DNA from: Acidobacteriota bacterium | Lineage (GTDB): Bacteria > Acidobacteriota > Vicinamibacteria > Vicinamibacterales > UBA2999 | Reading direction: 5' to 3' | Length of the DNA: 64,000 bases | Assembly (NCBI GenBank): GCA_021730945.1 | Contig: JAKFYH010000042.1 | Coordinates: forward strand, 1-64,000 | Shown: piece by piece, positions 15,644 through 25,420 of the stretch | Layout: the number at the start of each line of letters is the position of its first letter | Numbering within the stretch: the stretch's first letter is position 1 | Translations under genes and position numbers: made by a program | Notes under the pieces: generated by a model | The model's input: the letters and a program-made list of their open reading frames with translations, nothing else | What the model was told of the DNA's origin: nothing | Database searches by the model: none

Positions 15644-16212
15644 TTCGCCGGCCGTCGGGTGATCACCACGATCTCGCTGCCGCCGAGCGCGGTCTTGCCG
15701 ACTGTCAGGTCGATCGCCTCGAAGCCGGCCTCGGCCACTTCCTTCAGCTCTTTCTCCAGCGTCGATGTCTTGCTCGTTGCGATCAGCTTGTACTCCCACC
15801 GCTTGGTGTTAGCGTCGCCGGAACCCCGCTCGACGATGGCCACGGTTTCCTTGCCGCCGAACAGGCTTTCGAACACGGTCTGGCCGACGGCGTGATAGCC
15901 AGCATCGCCCGCCTCCTGCAACTCTTTCTGCAAGGTGGAGGTCTTGCTGGTGGCCAGCAGGCGATAGGCGAAGGTGCCCTGCTCTGCGGCGGACTTCCCG
16001 ACGAGGACCACTACTTCCTTGCCGCCGATGGCAGTCTCGCCACCCATGACGGCGATGAATCGGTAGCCGGCGTCGCCCGCCTCCTGCATTTCCTTTTGCA
16101 TGGTCGAAGTCTTACTGGTCGCGAGGATCTTGTAGGTGTACGACTGCGCGAACGCCGGGGCGGCGACGGCCAGACACAGGGTGGACGCAAGGACGCTGAT
16201 GGCTCGATTCAC
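15640..16212 (-). CDS. Secreted triple-repeat protein (DUF4177-like modules)
   Basis: 190 residues from a GTG at 16212, which has GGAGG 8 nt upstream. A signal peptide ends at AFAQ. The mature part is three copies of about 53 residues, each starting Y-K/R-I/L-L/I-ATSKTSTxQKE and passing through EAGDAGY…GG(K)E. The module resembles DUF4177 (small beta-alpha proteins beginning Y-K). Strong conservation of TSKTST in all three copies points to a repeated binding surface. Function unknown. It shares an 82-bp divergent control region with the toxin-antitoxin genes. Confidence 0.65.
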   Translation of the reverse strand: MNRAISVLASTLCLAVAAPAFAQSYTYKILATSKTSTMQKEMQEAGDAGYRFIAVMGGETAIGGKEVVVLVGKSAAEQGTFAYRLLATSKTSTLQKELQEAGDAGYHAVGQTVFESLFGGKETVAIVERGSGDANTKRWEYKLIATSKTSTLEKELKEVAEAGFEAIDLTVGKTALGGSEIVVITRRPAK

Positions 16213-16266
16213 GGGAGGACCTCCGGGGTGGAGATTACTACGGGACGGCCCGCGGCCGGTTGCGAC

Positions 16267-16294
16267 GGTTCCATAATGGCGCCATAATGGAACC
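16267..16294. promoter_or_regulatory. Inverted-repeat operator and promoter of the vapBC/fitAB-like pair
   Basis: GGTTCCAT and ATGGAACC (8-bp arms, 12-bp centre) abut the antitoxin ATG. The centre contains two CATAAT words, the second 6 nt before the start codon, so promoter and operator coincide. This is where a ribbon-helix-helix antitoxin would be expected to repress its own operon. Confidence 0.55.
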
Positions 16295-16537
16295 ATGGGA
16301 AAGACGGTGACGCTGTCGGTGAAGAACGTGCCCGTGGCGGTGGCCAACCGGCTGAAGGAGCGGGCGGCGCGCAACAACCGGTCGCTGCAGGGCGAGCTCC
16401 AGTCGATTCTGGAAGAGGCCGGGCATGTGACCACGCTGGGCGACTTGGCCCTGTTGGCGAAAAGGCTGGGCATCAAGGGTACGTCCGGTGAGTCAGTGCG
16501 GATGATTCGCGAAGATCGCGATGATCCAAGTCGTTGA
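16295..16537 (+). CDS. FitA/VapB-like ribbon-helix-helix antitoxin
   Basis: 80 residues. The N-terminal TVTLSVKNVPVAVANRLKER strand-helix and the RSLQGELQSILEEA helix are typical of Arc/MetJ-type antitoxins of the FitA (plasmid-stability) group. It should bind the operator at its own start and neutralise the PIN toxin, whose start lies 17 bp inside this gene. The C-terminal tail (about 45-80) probably wraps the toxin. Confidence 0.8.
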   Translation: MGKTVTLSVKNVPVAVANRLKERAARNNRSLQGELQSILEEAGHVTTLGDLALLAKRLGIKGTSGESVRMIREDRDDPSR

Positions 16538-16901
16538 TGCCTCTGCGGTCGCGGCCGTCCTGTTCGATGAGCCCGAGGGGGCGACGGTGGATGCGCACAC
16601 CGATGGTGAGACGCTAATCGCGCCGCATCTTATCGACTTTGAACTGGCCAACATCTGCTGGAAGCGCATGCGGCGTGAGCCGGATCAAGCCACTGCACTG
16701 CTCGGCATGCTCGCCGGCCTCAAATCGGTGAGAATTCAGCGCATTGCTGTGCCACCGACGGAGGTTGCCGAGCTTGCGCTGCAAACCGGTCTAACGGCCT
16801 ACGACGCCGCCTATTTGTGGCTGGCCATCACCAGGGACGCCGAACTTGTCACCCTGGATAACCGCCTGGCGCGGGTGAACCAGGCGCTGCGGGAGCGGTA
16901 G
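16521..16901 (+). CDS. PIN-domain toxin (VapC/FitB type)
   Basis: 126 residues. The PIN acidic residues are visible: Asp6 in VVDASAV, Glu in HLIDFELANICW, Asp in LTAYDAAYLWLA and Asp in LVTLDNRLA. VapC toxins are Mg-dependent RNases, usually against tRNA or rRNA. It overlaps the antitoxin gene by 17 bp in another frame, the usual antitoxin-first order. All catalytic positions look intact. Confidence 0.85.
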   Translation: MIQVVDASAVAAVLFDEPEGATVDAHTDGETLIAPHLIDFELANICWKRMRREPDQATALLGMLAGLKSVRIQRIAVPPTEVAELALQTGLTAYDAAYLWLAITRDAELVTLDNRLARVNQALRER

Positions 16902-17263
16902 GTCTAACCAGGGCGTCGGCCGACCTGCCCGCCGGGGCGCTGTTGATTCCCCTCGTCCCAAACAGAGATCGGTCGCCCCGGCTCCCGCCGACTTGCGCTC
17001 GGGCTCCCGCTGAATCGGGCACCGCGCCGGCCGAGCGCCATCTGCTTCCGCTCTCGCTTCAGACGGCTGTCAACTCGCTGCTCAGGCCTGACCACTCGCT
17101 GCTGCCTTCACAGCGAGGTTGTCTGCCAAAGTAACCTGCCCGCCGGGGCGCTGTTGATTCCCCTCGTCCAAACAGAGATCGGTCGCCCCGGCTCCCGCCG
17201 ACTTGCGCTCAAGCTCCAGCAGATGGCGCTCGGCCGGCGCGCTGGCTCAATGCGAGCAGTGCA
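16902..17263. other. Intergenic region with a duplicated 78-bp segment
   Basis: Two nearly identical 78-bp direct copies, 16923-17000 and 17133-17210 (start ACCTGCCCGCCGGGGCGC, end ACTTGCGCTC), differ only by a shifted C. The short stretch after each copy (CAAGCTCCAGCAGATGGCGC…) continues with inverted similarity (…CGAGCGCCATCTGCTTCC…). No gene supported. It could be a remnant of a small non-autonomous element. Confidence 0.6.
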
Positions 17264-19024
<1,761 letters not shown>

Positions 19025-19030
19025 GGGGGG

Positions 19031-19036
19031 ATATTA
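19031..19036 (-). promoter_or_regulatory. -10 box TAATAT, 6 nt before the symporter start
   Basis: On the minus strand TAATAT is followed by six C and the ATG at 19024. No purine-rich ribosome-binding site lies between. Confidence 0.5.
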
Positions 19037-19038
19037 CT

Positions 19039-19143
19039 AGGTGCTAGGGTGCTCGGGTGCCAGGGTGCCGGGTGGGTGCCAGGGTGCCGGGTGCCAGGGT
19101 GCCGGGTGCCAGGGTGCCGGGTGGGTGCCAGGGTGCTAGGGTG
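19039..19143. repeat. GGGTGCC minisatellite
   Basis: Head-to-tail copies of GGGTGCCA and GGGTGCCGGGTG-like words between the symporter promoter and the next gene. It resembles the other GGTGC-rich tracts in this window. Confidence 0.75.
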
Positions 19144-19189
19144 GCGGGCGGGACGCGGGGTCCCGCCTTCACTCAATGTGCGCCGGTCG

Positions 19190-19738
19190 CTAGCTGCCGG
19201 GGGTCATGATGTGCGCGGTGCTGGTGCCGGCGTTCATCAGGTAAGCGCCGCCCATCCTGTTGTTGTCGGGCAGGCCGGTCGAGGCGGTGGTGGCGCCGGG
19301 CACGGCAATGGTGATGTGGGTGCGCGCCGTCGCCTGATCCTTGCCGCTCATCGAGTACCACACGGAGCCGTACTCCGGCTTGACGCGGGTGCCGCCGGCC
19401 TCGGCGGCATCAATGGCCGCCTGCCGCTTGGCGCGGTCCATCTCGACCTCGAACTTCTTGTTCTGGGCGACGCGCTCGAGGTTGGCAATGCTGGTGCACT
19501 GCACGGCGAACGGCTGTTCATTGGGCTGGCCCGACTGGTCGTAACACACCAGGCGGCTGGTGCCCTGGCGCAGGGTGTCGTAGGTGTGGTCGGCCTTCCA
19601 CTTGATGACGGTCGCGGCGGCACGAGCCGAGGCAGGCGCCGCCAGCAGGGCCTTCTCGATGTCATCCGCCGGGGCCTGGGCGGAGAGGTGCGAGGAGAAG
19701 AACAGGGCGCCGATGGCAAACAGGACTGCGGGTTTCAT
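19190..19738 (-). CDS. Exported protein of unknown function
   Basis: 182 residues with a signal peptide (KPAVLFAIGALFFSSHLSAQ). The mature part has a helical first half (EKALLAAPASARAAATVIKWK), a single Cys in SRLVCYDQSG, and a conserved-looking VWYSMSGKDQATARTH segment. No family recognised. GGAG lies 7 nt before the ATG at 19738, which supports this start over longer frames. Confidence 0.6.
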   Translation of the reverse strand: MKPAVLFAIGALFFSSHLSAQAPADDIEKALLAAPASARAAATVIKWKADHTYDTLRQGTSRLVCYDQSGQPNEQPFAVQCTSIANLERVAQNKKFEVEMDRAKRQAAIDAAEAGGTRVKPEYGSVWYSMSGKDQATARTHITIAVPGATTASTGLPDNNRMGGAYLMNAGTSTAHIMTPGS

Positions 19739-19822
19739 AGAGACTCCTTGGCCGCCCATCATACGCCCCCGCCGGCCCGTAGGCCTGACCGTTTTCCTGG
19801 GGCGCCCCAGGTTCGCTCCGGC

Positions 19823-19828
19823 TAGGAT
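19823..19828 (+). promoter_or_regulatory. -10 box TAGGAT, 8 nt before the six-gene cluster
   Basis: TAGGAT at 19823-19828 lies 8 nt before the GTG start at 19837 and is the only candidate promoter for the following closely spaced genes. Confidence 0.4.
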
Positions 19829-19836
19829 GGATCGAA

Positions 19837-20409
19837 GTGACCACCGCACACATTCTTGCCTTCGCCGGCAGTTCGCGCCGGGAATCCTGGAACCGCAAAG
19901 TACTGGCCGTGGCCGTGGCCGGGGCGCAGGAGGCGGGCGCCGAGGTCACGGTCGTGAACCTCGCCGACTATCCCATGCCCATCTACAACGCCGACTGGCA
20001 CAAGGAACACGGTGTGCCGGCCGAAATGCTCGCGCTGCGCCGCTTGATGATGGCCGCCAACGGGCTGCTGATCGCCAGCCCGGAATACAACACGTCGATC
20101 ACACCGCTGCTGAAGAACACCATCGACTGGCTGTCGCAGGAGGTGAACGGCGAGAGCGACCGCGCCCCGTTCGAGAACAAGGTGGGCGGGCTGATGGGCG
20201 CCTCCAACGGCGCCTTCGGCACCATTCGGGCGCTGCCGCACGTGTCGTCGATCCTCGCCAACCTCGGCGTGCTCATGCTGCCGGTGGTGGCGGTGCCCGG
20301 AGTCGCCAAGGCGTTTGACGAGACCGGCGCCATGACCAACGACCGCGCCCGAACGGCGCTGCGCGCGCTCGGCGAGCGGGTCGCCCACACCATCGTCAAG
20401 CTGGGATAA
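19837..20409 (+). CDS. NADPH-dependent FMN reductase-like flavoprotein
   Basis: 190 residues starting GTG. The N-terminal AFAGSSRRESWNRKV phosphate-binding loop and SPEYNTSITPLLKNTIDW segment are the two flavin signatures of the FMN_red family. Such enzymes reduce flavins, quinones, chromate or azo compounds. First gene of a tight six-gene cluster; the next starts 3 bp after its stop. Confidence 0.8.
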   Translation: MTTAHILAFAGSSRRESWNRKVLAVAVAGAQEAGAEVTVVNLADYPMPIYNADWHKEHGVPAEMLALRRLMMAANGLLIASPEYNTSITPLLKNTIDWLSQEVNGESDRAPFENKVGGLMGASNGAFGTIRALPHVSSILANLGVLMLPVVAVPGVAKAFDETGAMTNDRARTALRALGERVAHTIVKLG

Positions 20410-20412
20410 CCG

Positions 20413-21195
20413 GTGGCTGCCGCCAGCGAGTACGACCACTTCGCCGACATCTACCAGGTGTGGACCGACACCGCCGCCTCGACGACGGCCAACCTGGCGT
20501 TCTACGTCGACACCTACCTCAAGACCGAAGGTCCGGTGGTGGAACTGGGCGTGGGCGATGGCCGCATTGCCGTGGCCGCGGCGGCCCGGAGACGTTCGAT
20601 GATCGGCGTCGACCTGTCACAGGCGATGCTCGACCGCTGCCGGGCGCGGGCGGCCGGGGCCGGCGTGCTCGATCGGTTGACACTGCTCCACGCTGACTTC
20701 CGCTCATTCCAACTCGATGAGCCGGCGGACCTCATCGCCTTGCCGTATCACAGCCTCGGCCACCTGGTGGCGCTCGACGACAAGCGCCGCGCCATCGCTC
20801 ACGTGTTTTCCCAGCTTGCGCCGGGCGGCCGCTTTGTCTTCGACGATTTCTTCATGACGCCGGGACTGATGGACCACATGCGAAAGGTCCAACTGCGGGC
20901 CGAGTATCGGTCGGCCACCGGTGCGGATACGCTGCTGTGGGTCACATCGCTCGTGGATGAGACAACGCAGTCGATCCGGGTGGTGACGTGGGAAGATGAG
21001 CTCGACGCGGCGGGGATGCAGGTCGCGCGGCGCTATCGCCGGCTCAGTCTCAGTTGGCTCGAGCCGGCGCAGGCGCGCACGCTGCTGACCGAGGCCGGGT
21101 TCGCGATCGAATCCTGCTTCGGCGACTTTGCCGGCACGCCATTCGCCGAGGGCACGGCGCACGAGCAAATTTGGATCGCCCGCCGGCCCGCGTGA
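20413..21195 (+). CDS. SAM-dependent class I methyltransferase
   Basis: 260 residues, GTG start. Motif I is VVELGVGDGRIAVAA with GVDLSQAMLDRC following and LHADFRSF as the third motif; ALPYHSLGHL is where a catalytic or substrate segment would be. The C-terminal RRLSLSWLEPAQARTLLTEAGF matches the usual end of this fold. Substrate unknown. Second gene of the cluster, 3 bp after the reductase and 14 bp before folB. Confidence 0.75.
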   Translation: MAAASEYDHFADIYQVWTDTAASTTANLAFYVDTYLKTEGPVVELGVGDGRIAVAAAARRRSMIGVDLSQAMLDRCRARAAGAGVLDRLTLLHADFRSFQLDEPADLIALPYHSLGHLVALDDKRRAIAHVFSQLAPGGRFVFDDFFMTPGLMDHMRKVQLRAEYRSATGADTLLWVTSLVDETTQSIRVVTWEDELDAAGMQVARRYRRLSLSWLEPAQARTLLTEAGFAIESCFGDFAGTPFAEGTAHEQIWIARRPA

Positions 21196-21209
21196 GGGAG
21201 CACACGTCA

Positions 21210-21569
21210 ATGATTGGAACGACCGGCCTCCACGGCCTCCGCATCGACTGCATCGTCGGCATTCACCCGCATGAGCGCGAGACCCGCCAGGCGGTGAACG
21301 TCGATATCGAGCTGGACTACGATTTCGCCACGGCGGCCAGCGCCGACGCAATTGCCGGCGCGGTGGACTACACCGGCGTCGCCAGCGAAGTCACCGCGCT
21401 TGCCGAACGCCGCGAATTTCAATTGATCGAAACCATGGCCGAAGAAAGCGCGGCGCTGCTGTTCGCCAGGTTTCCGCAGGCGCGACGAGTGCGGATCGAG
21501 ATTCGCAAGCCGGCCGCCGTGCCGGCCGCCACGAGCGCGTTCGTCCGGGTGGAGCGGACGCGGCCATGA
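21210..21569 (+). CDS. folB: Dihydroneopterin aldolase
   Basis: 119 residues, the normal FolB length. It begins LHGLRIDCIVGIHPHERETRQ, the family start with the conserved Gly-x-x-x-x-E region, and contains VDYTGVASEV, ETMAEESAALLF and the C-terminal VRIEIRKPAAVP. FolB converts 7,8-dihydroneopterin to 6-hydroxymethyl-dihydropterin and glycolaldehyde in folate synthesis. The ATG at 21210 is chosen by alignment with FolB; the frame extends upstream without need. It overlaps the next gene by ATGA. Confidence 0.9.
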   Translation: MIGTTGLHGLRIDCIVGIHPHERETRQAVNVDIELDYDFATAASADAIAGAVDYTGVASEVTALAERREFQLIETMAEESAALLFARFPQARRVRIEIRKPAAVPAATSAFVRVERTRP

Positions 21570-22291
21570 GCGGCAGCGCGCCGGTGGCGGTGGTGACCGG
21601 CGGCGCCCGTCGGCTCGGCGGCCACTTATGCACGATGCTGGCGGCGCGTGGCTACGACGTGGTGATCTTCTACCTGCGTTCGACCGCAGCGGCCCAGGCA
21701 CTCGCGCAACAAATTGAAGGAACCGGGCGCCGGGCGCGCGCGCGGGCGGTGGACGTGGGCGTCGAGGCGCAGGTCGCCGCGGCCTTCGCGGAGGTCGCCC
21801 GGACCGAGGGCCGGGTTGATGTGCTGGTGAACAACGTCGGCAACTACAACCCGCAAGACATCACCGCGCTGACCCCTGCGGTGTGGGACGCAACGCTGGC
21901 CACCAACCTGTCGGGCGCCTACTACTGCTGTTTTCACGCGCTGCCGCTGATGCCCGCCGAGGGCAACATCATCAACATCGGCATGGCCGGCCTCAACGGC
22001 ATTCGCGCCAACACTCGCGGCGCCGACTACTACGTGAGCAAGACGGGCCTGCTCTCGCTGACAAGATCGCTGGCGGCCGGGTATGCCGATCGGCACATCC
22101 GCGTCAACATGGTGTCGCCAGGACAGCTCGACAACTCCGTGGATCTACCGCCCCCGCATGAGATGGGCCTGACGGTGCCGCTCGGCCGGGCCGGCGAACT
22201 GCGCGACGTGGCGCAGGCGGTGGAGTACCTGCTCGACGCCCGCTACGTCACCGGCGTCAACATCGACATCGCCGGCGGCTACCGGCTGTAG
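21566..22291 (+). CDS. SDR-family reductase, probably pteridine/dihydromonapterin reductase-like
   Basis: 241 residues. Glycine-rich NADPH site TGGARRLGGHL (the TGGARR-x-G form typical of pteridine reductases), NNVGNYNP, and the catalytic Tyr-Lys in ADYYVSKTGLLSL. Its ATG overlaps folB by 4 bp, which favours a pterin substrate such as a dihydropterin or a folate reductase substitute. FolM and PTR1 are the closest functional guesses. A general 3-oxoacyl reductase-like role cannot be excluded. Confidence 0.7.
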   Translation: MSGSAPVAVVTGGARRLGGHLCTMLAARGYDVVIFYLRSTAAAQALAQQIEGTGRRARARAVDVGVEAQVAAAFAEVARTEGRVDVLVNNVGNYNPQDITALTPAVWDATLATNLSGAYYCCFHALPLMPAEGNIINIGMAGLNGIRANTRGADYYVSKTGLLSLTRSLAAGYADRHIRVNMVSPGQLDNSVDLPPPHEMGLTVPLGRAGELRDVAQAVEYLLDARYVTGVNIDIAGGYRL

Positions 22292-22296
22292 CGGCT

Positions 22297-23448
22297 ATGA
22301 CGAGCGCCTCCGCGCTGGTGCCGCTGTGGGATCGCGGCGCCGAATGGGATCGCCGCCTCGCCATGGTTCGAGAGGCGCGAGCGTTTCTGTACCTGTCCAC
22401 CTTCTACATCGAACACGACCCCTATGGACTGGGGATGCTGACTGAGCTCGTTGCCGCTCAGCGGCGCGGGGTGGCAGTAAACCTGCTGATCGACGGGTTC
22501 GGCCAGCGCCTTGGCGGCGTGTTGATGTCGGCGCCGCACCGGGCCGCACTCGCGGCGATGCTCGATGAGCTGCGCCGCTGTGGCGCAACCGTCACCACCT
22601 ATGACCCCGCCTACCGGGTGCAGCGCTGGCTTGGTGGCGGACAGCACGTCAAGATCCAGGTGTCGGAGGCGGGCGAGGCCATCTTCGGCAGCAGCAACCT
22701 GAGCCGATCGTCGTTCGAGGGCTGGAACGAGTATTCGGTGGCGCTGCGCGGGCCGGTCGTGCGGACGCTGCTCGAGAGCTATCGCGACATCGGCGGCACC
22801 GTTACCGAGTCTCATCTCGATCGGTTGAGCCAGGTGGTGGAGCCGGCCGGCGCCGACCTGGTGCTGGACTACTGGCTGTGCAACCCGAACCGCTCGCAGG
22901 GCGTGGCCGGGCCGCTCGGCTGGCGCGGGCCCAACGCGGTGACCACCAACCTGATCGATCGGATCGCCACGGCCCGGCGCAGCATCGCGATCACCAGCTT
23001 CTACTTCAAGCCGGTGGAGCCGCTGCTGGCGGCCCTGCTCGACGCAGCCGGTCGCGGCGTGCAGGTGGAAGTGTTCCACTCGCACCGCGAGGCGTTGCCG
23101 GCCACCGATCTCGCCTGGATCGCGGCCGCCGCCCACTACCATCGGCTGTTGCAGGCCGGCGTCCGCGTGTTCGAGAATCGTCACGGCGAGCATTCCAAGA
23201 TCGTGCTGATCGACGAGGAGTGGGCCGCGTTTGGGAGCTACAACTTCGAGCACGCCGCTCACGATCGGCTAGCCGAGGCGATGCTGACGAGCGACGATGC
23301 CAGGGCCACCCGGCCGGCCGCCGAGATTTTCGCCGAGCTGCGCCGGCATTCCGACAATATGCTGGTGACCGCGGCCACGCTGGCGCACTTGCCGGCGCGA
23401 CTCGCTGTCAGGCGACGGCTGTTTGGGCCATTCAAGCGGTGGATGTGA
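22297..23448 (+). CDS. Phospholipase D-family protein (cardiolipin-synthase-like)
   Basis: 383 residues. Two PLD active-site motifs: HVKIQVSEAGEAIFGSSNLS (about 120-140) and HSKIVLIDEEWAAFGSYNFE (about 300-325), each with H-x-K and downstream G-S-x-N. No N-terminal membrane segments are obvious, unlike ClsA, which fits the ClsB/C-like soluble group. It likely transfers or hydrolyses phosphatidyl groups. Followed by the CYTH gene with a few bases of overlap or spacing. Confidence 0.8.
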   Translation: MTSASALVPLWDRGAEWDRRLAMVREARAFLYLSTFYIEHDPYGLGMLTELVAAQRRGVAVNLLIDGFGQRLGGVLMSAPHRAALAAMLDELRRCGATVTTYDPAYRVQRWLGGGQHVKIQVSEAGEAIFGSSNLSRSSFEGWNEYSVALRGPVVRTLLESYRDIGGTVTESHLDRLSQVVEPAGADLVLDYWLCNPNRSQGVAGPLGWRGPNAVTTNLIDRIATARRSIAITSFYFKPVEPLLAALLDAAGRGVQVEVFHSHREALPATDLAWIAAAAHYHRLLQAGVRVFENRHGEHSKIVLIDEEWAAFGSYNFEHAAHDRLAEAMLTSDDARATRPAAEIFAELRRHSDNMLVTAATLAHLPARLAVRRRLFGPFKRWM

Positions 23449-23477
23449 AGGGCCGTCGGCAGCAGAAGGAATCCCCG

Positions 23478-24074
23478 GTGGCATCAGACGGACTGCGGTT
23501 CAAGGAAATCGAGCACAAGTTCGTCGTCGATGCGACGTTCGACCTGTCTGCCTTCCGGCGGGCGGTCGAGGCGCTGGGTCCGATCCGGACCACCAGCATC
23601 GACGTTGAGGATCGCTACTTCCTGACCGAGGGCGGCCGCCAGCGCCGCTTCCTGATGCGGCACCGCTACGACACCGAACTGCATCACCTGACGATCAAGG
23701 CGCTCGAAGCCGACACCGAGGTGCGCGGCGAGGTCAACCTCGACCTCGGGCACCATGCCGGCGACCAGGTGGCGCAAGTCGACGCGTTCATGGATCGGCT
23801 CGGGGTGCTGTGGCGCGGGTCGATCGCCAAGGCCCTGGAAGTGTGGTACTTCCCCGACTGCGAGGTCGTCTACTACCAGGCCTCGACGCCGACGCGCTCG
23901 GTTCGCTGTGTCGAGTTCGAAGCCCGCCGAAAAGACTCGCTGGCAGACGCGCTGGCGACGGTCGAGCGATTCGAGCGCGCGACAGGATTCTCGAGCGCGG
24001 CGCGGTCGCAACTGTCGCTGCCGCAGATCCTGTTTCCCGACCTGGCCGAGGCACTCGCGGCCCCTCTCGCCTGA
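23478..24074 (+). CDS. CYTH-domain protein (triphosphatase/class IV cyclase fold)
   Basis: 198 residues from GTG 23478, which has AGAAGGA 7 nt upstream; a GTG at 23445 in the same frame overlaps the PLD gene and is less likely. The EIEHKFVVD segment has the E-x-E-x-K motif that begins the CYTH tunnel. Other charged residues continue in FLMRHRYDTELHHLTIKAL and CVEFEARRKDS. CYTH enzymes hydrolyse inorganic triphosphate or thiamine triphosphate, or make cAMP; which one is not shown. Last gene of the cluster. Confidence 0.7.
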   Translation: MASDGLRFKEIEHKFVVDATFDLSAFRRAVEALGPIRTTSIDVEDRYFLTEGGRQRRFLMRHRYDTELHHLTIKALEADTEVRGEVNLDLGHHAGDQVAQVDAFMDRLGVLWRGSIAKALEVWYFPDCEVVYYQASTPTRSVRCVEFEARRKDSLADALATVERFERATGFSSAARSQLSLPQILFPDLAEALAAPLA

Positions 24075-24082
24075 ACGGGCAA

Positions 24083-25363
24083 CTACCGCACCAGCGACTG
24101 ATACACCAGCGGCTGGAAGGCCGAAGCCACCGGCGATCCCGGATAGCGCTGCACCATCATGATCGCGACCAGCCGCTCTTTCGGATCCACCCAGAACACC
24201 GTGCCGTAAATGCCGCTCCACCCGTAGAGACCGTTCGAGCCCAGCGTCTGGGTGGCAGCCACGTCGGTGACGATGCGGAAGCCGAGACCGAACTGCGCAC
24301 CGGGTCCCGTCAACCCCGATGGCCCAAGGTCGGCGGTGTGGCTCGCGGTCATCAACTCGATGGTCTTCGGGCTGAGCAGTTGCGCGCCATCGAGCGACCC
24401 GCCGTTCAGCAGCATCTGCGCAAAGCGCGCATAGTCGGCAGCGGTCGAGACGAGACCGGCGCCGCCAGAGAAGTAGGTCTTGCCTTCCCGGTACGACGCG
24501 ATCGGCGACATCACGGTGTTGCCGAACGATTCCGGATCGGCCATCGGCCTGATGCCGCCGGCCCCGTCCGGCGAATACACGGTGGTCAGTCGCGACCACT
24601 TCGCCTGCGGCACCACGAAGTCGGTGTCGGCCATCCTGAGCGGCTTGAAGATGCGCTCGCGCAGGAACACCTGGAACGGCTGGCCCGACGCGACTTCCAC
24701 CACCCGGCCAAGCACATCGGTCGAGAGGCTGTAGTTCCAGGCCGCACCCGGCTGGCTGACCAGCGGCTCGGCCGCCAGCTTGTCGATGGCCTCGGCCAGC
24801 GTCATGGTGGTCGAGGTCAGGCCGTCGGTGACGCCGTTCTTGCGATAACCGCCGCCGACCGCGCCGCCGTTGAGAAACCCGTAGGTGAGGCCGGCACGAT
24901 GCGACAGCAGGTCGCGCAGGTTGATGCCACGGCGCGCCGCCACCGGCTCCGCTGCTGCTCCCTCGAGCACGCGCGAGCTCTTGAACGCCGGAATGAACTT
25001 CGACACCGGATCGGTAAGCAGGAGCTTGCCTTCCTCGTACAGCATCATCAGCGCCACGCTGGTGATCGGCTTGGTCATGGAGGCGATGCGAAAGAGCGAA
25101 TCGGTCTTCATCGGCGTGGCGCTGGCCACGTCCTGGAATCCCGACGCGTGCACGTCGATGACCTTGCCGTCGCGGGCGATCAGCGTGACGATGCCGCCGG
25201 CTTGCTTGCGGTCGATGAAGCCCTGCATGCCGGCATGCAACCGCTCGAGGCGGCCGGTCGAGAGACCGGCGCTGGCCGGAGCCGGCGCTTGCTGCGCCGA
25301 TAGCGCGTAGCCGGCGAGGGCCACCAGCAGCACGACGCGGAGCGAGGAGCGGAGCATGGTCAT
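24083..25363 (-). CDS. Exported class C beta-lactamase-like serine hydrolase
   Basis: 426 residues. Signal peptide (LRVVLLVALAGYALSAQQ), then the serine-hydrolase core: IASMTKPITS with the SxxK nucleophile, GAAWNYSLSTDVLG with the Tyr-Ser motif (YxN position is YSL) and a C-terminal YGWSGIYGT replacing KTG. Such proteins are often esterases, peptidases or penicillin-binding relatives rather than resistance enzymes. The ATG at 25363 has AAGGAGG 5 nt before it and begins the signal peptide; the longer frame to 25411 is rejected. Confidence 0.8.
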   Translation of the reverse strand: MTMLRSSLRVVLLVALAGYALSAQQAPAPASAGLSTGRLERLHAGMQGFIDRKQAGGIVTLIARDGKVIDVHASGFQDVASATPMKTDSLFRIASMTKPITSVALMMLYEEGKLLLTDPVSKFIPAFKSSRVLEGAAAEPVAARRGINLRDLLSHRAGLTYGFLNGGAVGGGYRKNGVTDGLTSTTMTLAEAIDKLAAEPLVSQPGAAWNYSLSTDVLGRVVEVASGQPFQVFLRERIFKPLRMADTDFVVPQAKWSRLTTVYSPDGAGGIRPMADPESFGNTVMSPIASYREGKTYFSGGAGLVSTAADYARFAQMLLNGGSLDGAQLLSPKTIELMTASHTADLGPSGLTGPGAQFGLGFRIVTDVAATQTLGSNGLYGWSGIYGTVFWVDPKERLVAIMMVQRYPGSPVASAFQPLVYQSLVR

Positions 25364-25408
25364 TCGGGCCTCCTTCACGGGCGGGCCATCATAGCGCGAC
25401 TTCAGATC

Positions 25409-25414
25409 CATAAT
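25409..25414 (+). promoter_or_regulatory. -10 box CATAAT, 6 nt before cysteine synthase
   Basis: CATAAT at 25409-25414 is followed by CGGGCC and the ATG at 25421. Confidence 0.45.
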
Positions 25415-25420
25415 CGGGCC

